Source: a bacterium (GTDB taxonomy: Bacteria; Bacillota; Bacilli; Lactobacillales; Streptococcaceae). Taken from it: a DNA stretch of 64,000 bases. The stretch spans positions 1 to 64,000 of the forward strand of contig CAJNCJ010000010.1 in assembly GCA_905221235.1 (NCBI GenBank). The letters run 5' to 3'. The notes under the pieces are model-generated. The model had not been told where the DNA came from. It made no database searches and saw only the letters and a program-made list of their open reading frames with translations. Shown here in pieces: positions 9,281 through 16,641 of the stretch (positions are counted from its first letter, which is position 1; the number at the start of each line of letters is the position of its first letter). Made by a program: the position numbers and the translations under genes.

Positions 9281-10009
9281 TTATAGTCTATTTCGAAAAA
9301 CTTCGTACATGAGAATGGCTGCAGCAACACTGGCATTGAGGCTTTGAACATGTCCATTCATAGGAATGGTAATCATTTCATCAACCTGTTTTTTGATGTT
9401 ACTAGAGATACCTTTTCCTTCATTTCCGATGATGAGGGCAATTTTCCCTTTTGTATTCCACTTATGGCAAGGAGTACCGTTCATATCCGTTCCAAAGGTC
9501 CAGAATCCTTCATCCTTAAGTTTATCTAAGGTTTGACTGAGATTGGTTACTCGAGCAATCGGTACGTGTTCAATAGCACCTGTGGCCGTTTTGGCAACGA
9601 CAGGAGTAACACCGACAGCACGGTGTTTGGGAATGATGACACCTGAAACGTTGGTCGCATCGGCCGTTCTCAGGATGGAGCCTAGGTTGTGAGGGTCAGT
9701 TAAGCCATCCAGAATCAATAGAAGTGGATTTTCTTCTTGGCGTGTTTTTGCTAGGATGTGTTCTAATTCGCTATAGGCAAATTCAGATACTCGTAGAACA
9801 AAACCTTGGTGGACAGCACCTTCAGTCATCTCAGAGAGAGATTTTTTTGAAGACCAAGAAATGGACACCTTCTTTTCTGTAGCCAGTTCTTTGACTTTCT
9901 CAACATTCTTACCTCGGAGATCTTCTTGGAGGTAAAGTTTGTTTCCTGTGTTTGCAAGGAGGGCTTCGGTAACGGCGTGAACGCCATAGACAATATCATT
10001 TGTTTTCAT
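9281..10009 (-). CDS. rlmB: SpoU/TrmH-family 23S rRNA 2'-O-methyltransferase (RlmB-like)
   Basis: SAM-dependent 2'-O-ribose methyltransferase with a trefoil-knot (SPOUT) fold; RlmB homologues modify G2251 of 23S rRNA. Visible: N-terminal substrate domain (VYGVHAVTEALL), then LILDGLTDPHNLGSILRTAD, IIGNEGKGIS and the knot end SLNASVAAAILMYE. This is the TrmH group-3 arrangement, 242 aa. The ATG at 10009 is the family start. Its only upstream signal is an extended -10 box exactly 6 nt away, so the mRNA may be leaderless. The exact rRNA target is inferred from the family. Confidence 0.88.
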   Translation of the reverse strand: MKTNDIVYGVHAVTEALLANTGNKLYLQEDLRGKNVEKVKELATEKKVSISWSSKKSLSEMTEGAVHQGFVLRVSEFAYSELEHILAKTRQEENPLLLILDGLTDPHNLGSILRTADATNVSGVIIPKHRAVGVTPVVAKTATGAIEHVPIARVTNLSQTLDKLKDEGFWTFGTDMNGTPCHKWNTKGKIALIIGNEGKGISSNIKKQVDEMITIPMNGHVQSLNASVAAAILMYEVFRNRL

Positions 10010-10015
10010 GCCTCT

Positions 10016-10024
10016 ATTATAACA
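10016..10024 (-). promoter_or_regulatory. rlmB extended -10 box, 6 nt before the ATG
   Basis: The minus strand reads TGTTATAATAGAGGCATG, so transcription is expected to start at or next to the A of ATG. A TTGCAA -35 candidate lies 15 nt upstream, inside the def terminator hairpin. GAGG is too close to the ATG (1 nt) to serve as a ribosome site. Confidence 0.65.
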
Positions 10025-10025
10025 C

Positions 10026-10046
10026 AAAACCCCGTCTTGCAACGGG
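10026..10046 (-). terminator. Terminator of def
   Basis: On the minus strand CCCGT-TGCAAG-ACGGG is followed by GTTTTGTG, starting 7 nt past the def stop codon. It overlaps the promoter region of rlmB. Confidence 0.75.
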
Positions 10047-10053
10047 ATTTTCT

Positions 10054-10665
10054 TTATTCTAGAATTAGTAAACCATCTTTAACTGCAAATGGGTCTTTTT
10101 CATTGATACGATCGTAAAACATGATTCCGTTAATGTGGTCAATTTCATGCTGAACAACGATGGAGTTGTAGCCTTTGAGTTTGATGCGGTGTTTTTCTCC
10201 ATCTTTGTCAAAGTAGTCAACAGTGACGCGAGCATGACGCACCACATAGCCAGGCACGTTGCGGTCAACAGACAGACAACCTTCTCCTTCACCAAGAGCA
10301 GCGTCTTGAACAGAGTGAGAGACGATTTTTGGATTGTACATAATGGCTTGCAAATCGTAGGCTTCCTCTGGAGTTTCTCCTTCTTCAACAATATTTGGCA
10401 CTAAAACAGCGATAATGCGTTTTGAGATATCCAATTGAGGAGCAGCAAGTCCAACTCCACCGCGGAGTCCCATCTTTTCAGCCATGACAGGATCTTGGGA
10501 ATGTTTGAGGAATTGCATCATCTTTTCGCCAAGAATGATTTCCTGGTCAGACAAGGGGAAAGTAACTTCCTCAGCAACTGCGCGAAGAGTCGGATTCCCC
10601 TCGCGGATAATATCGTTCATATCAATTAAGTGAGCAGCTTTTGTAATACGTTCTATAGCAGACAT
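10054..10665 (-). CDS. def: Peptide deformylase
   Basis: Cytosolic metal enzyme that removes the formyl group from the N-terminal methionine of new proteins. All three motifs are present: [15 protein letters not shown] (metal cysteine) and QHEIDHING (HExxH). The 203-aa length and the insertion-rich N-terminal half are typical of the type 2 Gram-positive enzyme. The ATG at 10665 follows AAGGAGAG at a spacing of 3-5 nt, so it is preferred to the ATG at 10680. Confidence 0.97.
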   Translation of the reverse strand: MSAIERITKAAHLIDMNDIIREGNPTLRAVAEEVTFPLSDQEIILGEKMMQFLKHSQDPVMAEKMGLRGGVGLAAPQLDISKRIIAVLVPNIVEEGETPEEAYDLQAIMYNPKIVSHSVQDAALGEGEGCLSVDRNVPGYVVRHARVTVDYFDKDGEKHRIKLKGYNSIVVQHEIDHINGIMFYDRINEKDPFAVKDGLLILE

Positions 10666-10768
10666 TTTCTCTCCTTTCATTACCTCTACATGATATCACA
10701 AAATGACAAGGATTGAAAGCATTACGGCATCGAGCTTTTATAGAAAATGCCTTTTAGGTTCGATTCAA

Positions 10769-10799
10769 TTGTGAAAGAAATACTTATCTGTGTTATAAT
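10769..10799 (+). promoter_or_regulatory. Promoter of the CapA-like operon
   Basis: TGTTATAAT (extended -10) lies at 10791-10799 with TTGTGA/GTGAAA upstream at 17-19 nt. It precedes the CapA-like gene and the HAD and SGNH genes behind it. Confidence 0.6.
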
Positions 10800-10839
10800 A
10801 AAAAGAAAAGGCTTGCATTAGAAAGTAGGGAGAATGAAG

Positions 10840-12159
10840 ATGCAAAGAAGACAAGATAGACATAAACGTGGACCAGTTTTTCGCTTTGTGAAAGGTTTGG
10901 TCAACTTTTTTAGACGTTATCGTAAGTGGAGTAACAAGGGATTTGTGGCGGTACTCTTGCTAGCAGTTGCTTTATCAATGGGCTTGGTTTTGTTGTTTGA
11001 AAGCTTCCAAGGCATGCCTATGACCAGTCAAAAACGAGATACTATTTCTCAAGAAGGAACTAAGAAAAAGTCTCAGGAGCAGGAAGAGGAAAAAACTGCT
11101 AGAATTATGGCTCATGGTGATTTGCTTTATCATGATATTCTTTACTTTTCAGCAAAAAAAGATGATGGAACGTATGATTTTCATGAGAATTTTGAGTATG
11201 TTACTCCTTGGCTTAAGCAAGCAGACTTAGCTATTGGTGACTTTGAAGGAACCATTAATAAGGATCATTATTTAGCGGGTTATCCTCTCTTTAATGCTCC
11301 TGTTGAAGTTATGGATGCCATTAAGGATGCAGGTTATCATGTTCTAGATTTGGCTCATAATCATATTTTGGATTCGCAAATTGAGGGGGTTATTTCAACG
11401 GCCGATATTATTGAGAAGGCTGGAATCACTCCAATCGGAGTTTATACGCACGAGCCACGTGATCAGGCTCCGCTGGTCATTAAGGAAGTGAATGGTATCA
11501 AGGTCGCACTTTTGGCTTATTCTTATGGATTTAATGGAATTGAGCAAAATATTTCTCAAGAGGATTATAATCACTATCTTTCAGATTTAGATGAGAATAA
11601 AATGAAGTCTGAAATTGAACGGGCGGAAAAGGAAGCAGATATCACCATTATCATGCCACAAATGGGTGTTGAGTATCGCATAGAACCGACTGAAGAGCAA
11701 AATGCTCTTTATCACAAGATGATTGATTGGGGAGCAGATATTATCTTTGGAGGGCATCCACACGTAGTTGAACCGTCTGAAATTGTTGAAAAAGATGGGG
11801 ACAAGAAACTCATTATCTATTCAATGGGGAACTTCATTTCCAATCAACGAATTGAGACCATGCAAGGGGTAGAAAATGCTAAGTGGACTGAACGGGGTGT
11901 TCTCATGGATGTGACCATTAAGAAGAAGGATGGAAAAACAACTATCGGAACAGCTAAAGCTCATCCTACTTGGGTCAATCGAACACCAAAGGGAACCTTT
12001 TCACCAGAAGGCTATCCTTTATATCATTATCAAACCTATATCTTGGAAGATTTCATAGAGGGTGGCAGTCGTCGTGATCAATTAGATGAAGCGACTAAGG
12101 AACGAATTGATACAGCCTACAAAGAAATGAATGAACATGTAGGGTTGAAGTGGGATTAG
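10840..12159 (+). CDS. CapA/PgsA-type metallophosphatase-fold membrane protein
   Basis: 439-aa protein with a basic N terminus, one transmembrane helix (about residues 36-56) and an extracellular CapA domain. That domain has ARIMAHGDLLYHDI, IGDFEGTI, DLAHNHILD and FGGHPHVVEP, which are metal-binding motifs of the calcineurin-like fold. In Bacillus such proteins act in poly-gamma-glutamate export or anchoring; no polymer-synthesis partners are next to it here, so the substrate is unknown. The ATG at 10840 has AGGGAG 7 nt upstream; the ATG at 10834 is only 1 nt from it. It heads a three-gene run. Confidence 0.85.
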   Translation: MQRRQDRHKRGPVFRFVKGLVNFFRRYRKWSNKGFVAVLLLAVALSMGLVLLFESFQGMPMTSQKRDTISQEGTKKKSQEQEEEKTARIMAHGDLLYHDILYFSAKKDDGTYDFHENFEYVTPWLKQADLAIGDFEGTINKDHYLAGYPLFNAPVEVMDAIKDAGYHVLDLAHNHILDSQIEGVISTADIIEKAGITPIGVYTHEPRDQAPLVIKEVNGIKVALLAYSYGFNGIEQNISQEDYNHYLSDLDENKMKSEIERAEKEADITIIMPQMGVEYRIEPTEEQNALYHKMIDWGADIIFGGHPHVVEPSEIVEKDGDKKLIIYSMGNFISNQRIETMQGVENAKWTERGVLMDVTIKKKDGKTTIGTAKAHPTWVNRTPKGTFSPEGYPLYHYQTYILEDFIEGGSRRDQLDEATKERIDTAYKEMNEHVGLKWD

Positions 12160-12180
12160 CTTGAATTCAGAGGGAATTAA

Positions 12181-13008
12181 ATGACTATTAACGTAATTGC
12201 GACAGATATGGATGGGACCTTGCTGGATGCTAGAGGCCAGCTTGATCTTCCACGCTTGGAAAAGATTTTAGATCAGTTGGATCAAAGGGGTGTTCGTTTT
12301 GTCATCGCAACGGGCAATGAAATTCACCGCATGAGGCAACTACTGGAACACTTGGTGGATCGAGTGGTTCTGGTTGTTGCCAACGGTGCTCGTATTTTTG
12401 AAAACAATGAACTGATTCAGGCTCAGACTTGGGATGACGCCATTGTCGATAAGGCTTTGGCTCATTTCAAGGGTCGAGCGTGCCAGGACCAGTTTGTGGT
12501 AACGGCTATGAAGGGTGGTTTCGTCAAAGAAGGTACGATTTTTACAGACCTTGAAAGTTTTATGACTCCAGAAATGATTGAACAATTCTACCAACGGATG
12601 CAATTTGTGGATGAATTAACCTCTGACCTCTTTGGTGGTGTGCTCAAGATGAGTATGGTTGTTGGTGAGGAACGTTTGAGTTCGGTCTTGGGAGAAATCA
12701 ATGACCTCTTTGATGGCCGTGTTCGAGCTGTATCAAGTGGCTATGGTTGCATTGATATCCTTCAAGCTGGGATTCATAAAGCATGGGGCTTGGAAGAATT
12801 ACTCAAGCGTTGGGACTTGAACCCCCAACAAATTATGGCTTTTGGTGACAGTGAAAATGATGTTGAAATGCTTGAAATGGCTGGAATTGCCTATGCGATG
12901 GAAAATGCTGATGACAAGGCCAAAGCTGTGGCGACTGCTCTAGCGCCAGCCAACAGCCAAGGAGGAGTTTATCAAGTCTTGGAAAACTGGTTAGAAAAAG
13001 GAGAATGA
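12181..13008 (+). CDS. Cof-type HAD-superfamily phosphatase
   Basis: 275-aa cytosolic hydrolase with HAD motif I DMDGTLLD (nucleophile and acid/base aspartates), motif II VIATGN, and C-terminal FGDSENDVEML (metal aspartates). The C2B-type cap between them marks the Cof/YbjI group, which acts on sugar phosphates or flavin-type phosphates. No substrate can be read from the sequence. The stop codon is 1 nt before the GTG of the next gene, so the two are coupled. Confidence 0.9.
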   Translation: MTINVIATDMDGTLLDARGQLDLPRLEKILDQLDQRGVRFVIATGNEIHRMRQLLEHLVDRVVLVVANGARIFENNELIQAQTWDDAIVDKALAHFKGRACQDQFVVTAMKGGFVKEGTIFTDLESFMTPEMIEQFYQRMQFVDELTSDLFGGVLKMSMVVGEERLSSVLGEINDLFDGRVRAVSSGYGCIDILQAGIHKAWGLEELLKRWDLNPQQIMAFGDSENDVEMLEMAGIAYAMENADDKAKAVATALAPANSQGGVYQVLENWLEKGE

Positions 13009-13009
13009 A

Positions 13010-13645
13010 GTGGCAGTACAGTTATTAGAAAATTGGTTACTAAAGGAACAAGGCAAAATCCAAACCAAATACCGTCACTTAAATCAAGTTTCTGTTGTTG
13101 AACCAGACATTCTTTTTATTGGGGATTCTATTGTCGAATACTACCCTCTGCAGGAATTATTTGGGACTTCAAAGACGATTGTCAATCGAGGAATTCGTGG
13201 TTATCAGACAAGGTTGTTACGAGAGAACCTTGATGCTCATCTATATGGTGGGGTGGTAGATAAAATTGTCCTTCTGATTGGAACAAATGATATCGGAAAG
13301 GATGTGCCTGTGAATGATGCTCTCAATAATCTCGAAGCTACCATTCAATCCATTGTTCGCGATTACCCACTGACAGAGATAAAATTGCTTTCTATTTTGC
13401 CAGTTAATGAAGGCGAGGAGTACAAGCAGACAGTCTATATCCGCACAAATGAAAAAATTCAGAAATGGAATCAAGCCTATCAAGAGCTTGCTTCTGCCTA
13501 TATGCAGGTAGAATTTGTGCCAGTTTTTGATAGTTTGACAGACCAGGCAGGCCAACTCAAAAAAGATTATACAACTGATGGTTTGCACCTTAGTGTTACT
13601 GGTTATCAGGTTTTGACTAAAGCTTTGAAAGACTATCTTTTTTAG
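13010..13645 (+). CDS. SGNH/GDSL-family esterase
   Basis: 211-aa serine esterase without a signal peptide. The blocks of the fold are visible: FIGDSIVEYYP (serine), NRGIRGYQT (glycine), LIGTNDIG (asparagine) and DGLHLSVTGY (aspartate-histidine). The GTG start at 13010 is preceded by AAGGAG in the tail of the HAD gene. The natural ester is unknown; cytosolic acyl-hydrolase or deacetylase roles are possible. Confidence 0.88.
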   Translation: MAVQLLENWLLKEQGKIQTKYRHLNQVSVVEPDILFIGDSIVEYYPLQELFGTSKTIVNRGIRGYQTRLLRENLDAHLYGGVVDKIVLLIGTNDIGKDVPVNDALNNLEATIQSIVRDYPLTEIKLLSILPVNEGEEYKQTVYIRTNEKIQKWNQAYQELASAYMQVEFVPVFDSLTDQAGQLKKDYTTDGLHLSVTGYQVLTKALKDYLF

Positions 13646-13661
13646 TTAATTGATTTTCTTT

Positions 13662-13690
13662 TTGCATTTTTGAGTTAGATAAGGTATAAT
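13662..13690 (+). promoter_or_regulatory. ssrA promoter
   Basis: TTGCAT, 17-nt spacer, TATAAT, ending 16 nt before the 5' end of tmRNA. Confidence 0.85.
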
Positions 13691-13706
13691 GATTTTGTTG
13701 TCTTTT

Positions 13707-14051
13707 GGGGTCGTTACGGATTCGACAGGCATTATGAGGCATATTTTGCGACTCGTGTGGCGACGTAAACGCTCAGTTAAATATAACTGCAAAAAATAAC
13801 ACTTCTTACGCTCTAGCTGCCTAAAAACCAGCAGACGTGACCCGATTTGGATTGCTCGTGTTCAATGACAGGTCTTATTATTAGCGAGATACGATTGAGT
13901 CTTGTCTAGTGGCTTGATAAGAGATTGATAGACTCGCAGTTTCTAGGCTTGAGTTATGTGTCGAGGGACTGTTAAACTAATACATAACCTATGGTTGTAG
14001 ACAAATATGTTGGCAGGTGTTTGGACGTGGGTTCGACTCCCACCGGCTCCA
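13707..14051 (+). ncRNA. ssrA: Transfer-messenger RNA (tmRNA)
   Basis: Rescues stalled ribosomes with SmpB and adds a degradation tag. The 5' end GGGGUCG pairs with CGGCUCC before the encoded CCA. GGTTCGACTCCCACC forms the T arm. The tag frame at 13789-13824 reads AKNNTSYALAA then TAA. Length is about 345 nt. The 3' end is a well-known integration site, and a partial copy of it lies about 215 nt downstream. Confidence 0.98.
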
Positions 14052-14083
14052 TTATTCCTTTGCATTCTTTTGCATTCCTTGGT

Positions 14084-14112
14084 AAAACGTTGTTAAATCA
14101 ACGTTTTTTATT
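14084..14112 (+). terminator. ssrA terminator
   Basis: AAAACGTTG / CAACGTTTT stem with a 6-nt loop and a run of T, 33 nt after the CCA end. Confidence 0.85.
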
Positions 14113-14310
14113 TTTGTCTTTGGTATTCCTTGGTATTCTTTTGCGAAAAAAGGATACAACAAAGGAGTTACAAACAGACTCTATTTTTAAAAAAGGGATA
14201 CAAAAAAGGATACAACATTTTTATCGTATCCTAAAAATCTATGTACTTCACAAAGCGTTTTTTGGCTCCATTATGCGTTTTTGTGATTTTAAAACTTGTT
14301 AGCTGATTTT
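14113..14310. other. Probable integration scar downstream of ssrA
   Basis: This stretch holds three copies of a GGATACAA word preceded by A-runs (about 14151, 14196 and 14208). An 11-bp copy of the ssrA end, GGCTCCATTAT, is at 14264-14274 (first copy 14045-14055). Direct repeats of this kind next to a tmRNA end resemble core att and arm-type sites of tyrosine-recombinase elements. No integrase or cargo gene remains between the copies. Confidence 0.5.
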
Positions 14311-14658
14311 TTACCATCCTGCAAATTCTTTGATTTCTTGTGCTGACATTGAAGAGTCGCAACGGACATTGATTTGTCCATCCGCAATGTGAACAAATCC
14401 TGGTACAGTTGGGATTCCGTAGCGTGAGCGGAATGCTTGCAACTCATTGAGTTGGCTTGCTTCTTCACTATTAATGAAGTAGATGTGAGCTTTGGTTTCA
14501 GCTACGACACCTGCTAAAGTACCTGCAAATTTACGGCAGTAAGGGCAAGTTTTGCGACCGATAAAGAAGGTTGCAGTTTCTTTTTTATCAAGAGCTTCTT
14601 GCGCACGCGCAACTGTAGTGACTTCAAGGTCTTTGATATTATCTAAAAATTGTTCCAT
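14311..14658 (-). CDS. Thioredoxin-like protein (Bta type)
   Basis: 115-aa thioredoxin-fold protein with redox motif CPYC (FIGRKTCPYCRKFAGTLAG) and the cis-proline region GIPTVPGF. It resembles streptococcal proteins annotated as bacteriocin transport accessory protein. No signal peptide is visible, so it probably acts in the cytosol or at the membrane face. Its real partner is unknown; no bacteriocin genes are nearby. AGGT lies 7 nt before the ATG at 14658. Confidence 0.85.
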   Translation of the reverse strand: MEQFLDNIKDLEVTTVARAQEALDKKETATFFIGRKTCPYCRKFAGTLAGVVAETKAHIYFINSEEASQLNELQAFRSRYGIPTVPGFVHIADGQINVRCDSSMSAQEIKEFAGW

Positions 14659-14730
14659 GAGATTACCTCGCTTTCATTGATAAGTCTAGTATGCCATAAA
14701 GTTTCTAAAATTGCTTAGATTTGATACGAA

Positions 14731-14764
14731 AAAAAGATGAGATTGGTTGGTCTCATCTTTTATA
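14731..14764 (-). terminator. Terminator of pgm
   Basis: AAAAGATGAGA / TCTCATCTTTT stem with an 8-nt loop; the minus strand continues with TTTTTTTCG just past the pgm stop codon. Confidence 0.85.
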
Positions 14765-14769
14765 GGACT

Positions 14770-16488
14770 TTATTTTACAAAAGCATTGATTTCTGCTTCG
14801 ATGTTAGCAATTTTAGCTTGTGATTCTTCGTTGGTTTCACCTACAACTGCAATGTAGAATTTGATTTTTGGTTCTGTACCTGAAGGGCGAACAGCAATCC
14901 ATGAACCGTCAGCAAGTGTGTATTTCAACACATCACTTGGAGGAGTTGTTAAGTTTGTAACAGTTCCGTCAGCAGCAGTAGCAGTTTGCGCCTTGAAGTC
15001 TTCTACGACAGTGATAGCTGTTGCGTTCCATTCTTTTGGAGCATTGTTACGGAATTTAGTCATAATCGCTTTGATTTGTTCTGCACCATCGACACCTGAA
15101 AGAGTAACAGAGATTGTTTTTTCTGCGTAGTAACCGTACTCTTTGTAGATTTCTTCGATACCGTCAGCAAGTGTCAAACCGCGTGAACGGTAGTAGGCAG
15201 CAAGTTCAGCAACGACTAGAACAGCTTGGATAGCGTCTTTATCACGTACGAATGGTTTAATCAAGTAACCGAAGCTTTCTTCAAATCCCATCATGTATGT
15301 GTGATTGTGTTTTTCTTCGAATTCTTGGATTTTTTCAGCGATAAATTTGAAACCTGTCAAAACGTTGAACATAGTTGCGCCGTAGCTTTCAGCAATCTTC
15401 GTTACCAAGTCAGTTGATACGATAGATTTACATAGGGCTGCATTTTCAGGAAGAGTTCCAGCATTTTTGTGGGCTTCCAAGATGTATTTTGCCATGATAG
15501 CACCGATTTGGTTACCTGATAGGTTGAGGTAGCTACCATCTTTTTGAAGAACTTCAACACCAACACGGTCAGCATCAGGGTCAGTTGCCACAAGAACGTC
15601 TGCACCAACTTGACGACCAAGTTCTTCAGCAAGGGCAAAGGCTGCTTGGCTTTCTGGGTTTGGAGATTTTACAGTTGAGAAGTCTGGGTCAGCAGTTGCT
15701 TGCGCTTCAACAACTTGAACTGAGTCAAATCCTGCTTGAGCAAGAGCACGACGAGCCAACATCTCACCAGTACCATGAAGTGGTGTGTAGACAATCTTCA
15801 TGTCTTTACCGAATTCTTCAATCAAGGCTGGGTTGATGTTCACATCTTTGACTTCTTTGAGGTATTCTACATCGACAGCTTCGCCGATAACTTCAATCAA
15901 GCCAGAAGCTTTTTCAGCTTCCACATCAGCAACTTCAACTGCAAATGGGTTTTCGATTGCACGGATATAAGTAGTCAAAGCATCTGCGTCGTGTGGAGGC
16001 ATTTGTCCACCGTCTTCACCGTAAACCTTGTACCCGTTAAATGGTGCAGGGTTGTGGCTGGCTGTGACCATGATACCCGCGAAACAGTTGAGGTGACGAA
16101 CTGCAAATGATAGTTCTGGAGTTGGACGAAGGCTTTCAAATACATAAGATTTGATACCATGTTTAGCAAGAACTGCCGCAGATTCAAAGGCAAACTCAGG
16201 TGAGAAGTGACGGCTATCGTAAGCGATTGCGACACCACGTTCTTTTTCATTTCCACCTTTTGACTCAATCAAACGAGCCAAGCCTTCAGTAGCTTGGCGA
16301 ACAACGTAGATGTTGATGCGGTTTGTACCAGCACCAATCAAGCCACGCATACCTGCAGTACCAAATTCAAGATTTGTATAGAAGGCATCTTCCTTAGTTT
16401 TTTCGTCCATATTTTCCAAATCTTGACGAAGATAGTCAGGAAGCTCCGCAAAATCAACCCATTTCTGGTAATTTTCTTGGTAAGACAT
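14770..16488 (-). CDS. pgm: Phosphoglucomutase/phosphomannomutase
   Basis: Interconverts glucose 1-phosphate and glucose 6-phosphate in the cytosol, feeding UDP-glucose, capsule and glycogen precursors. The 572-aa alpha-D-phosphohexomutase shows the phosphoserine loop TASHNPAPFNGYKVYG, the metal loop DPDADRVG, the sugar loop GFEESFGY and the phosphate-binding end RPSGTEPKIKFYI. AGGAGAA precedes the ATG at 16488. With glgC in the same window it links glycolysis to glycogen synthesis. Confidence 0.96.
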   Translation of the reverse strand: MSYQENYQKWVDFAELPDYLRQDLENMDEKTKEDAFYTNLEFGTAGMRGLIGAGTNRINIYVVRQATEGLARLIESKGGNEKERGVAIAYDSRHFSPEFAFESAAVLAKHGIKSYVFESLRPTPELSFAVRHLNCFAGIMVTASHNPAPFNGYKVYGEDGGQMPPHDADALTTYIRAIENPFAVEVADVEAEKASGLIEVIGEAVDVEYLKEVKDVNINPALIEEFGKDMKIVYTPLHGTGEMLARRALAQAGFDSVQVVEAQATADPDFSTVKSPNPESQAAFALAEELGRQVGADVLVATDPDADRVGVEVLQKDGSYLNLSGNQIGAIMAKYILEAHKNAGTLPENAALCKSIVSTDLVTKIAESYGATMFNVLTGFKFIAEKIQEFEEKHNHTYMMGFEESFGYLIKPFVRDKDAIQAVLVVAELAAYYRSRGLTLADGIEEIYKEYGYYAEKTISVTLSGVDGAEQIKAIMTKFRNNAPKEWNATAITVVEDFKAQTATAADGTVTNLTTPPSDVLKYTLADGSWIAVRPSGTEPKIKFYIAVVGETNEESQAKIANIEAEINAFVK

Positions 16489-16606
16489 TAAAATTCTCCT
16501 TTTTGTAAATTGTTTTAACCGTTCACATTATAGCACTTTTTAGCGTTTTAGTAAAACGGTAGCATAATTTTCAGAAAAGTAGTGACATATGCCTGTTTAT
16601 CAAGTC

Positions 16607-16635
16607 TTGAATGCCTTAGGGAAACATGCTATACT
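16607..16635 (+). promoter_or_regulatory. Promoter of the ABC-F gene, -10 box 6 nt before the ATG
   Basis: TTGAAT, 17-nt spacer, TGCTATACT, then ACTTGT and ATG. Both boxes are strong, so transcription should begin at the A of ATG. No Shine-Dalgarno sequence is present. Confidence 0.8.
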
Positions 16636-16641
16636 ACTTGT

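Noticed and set aside
10834..10836. First ATG of the CapA-like gene
   Set aside because: Only 1 nt from AGGGAG; the ATG at 10840 has normal spacing. Two residues differ, so the effect is small.
13991..14302. 103-codon frame overlapping the tmRNA 3' end
   Set aside because: It runs through the tmRNA T arm and terminator and has no ribosome site or protein-like composition.
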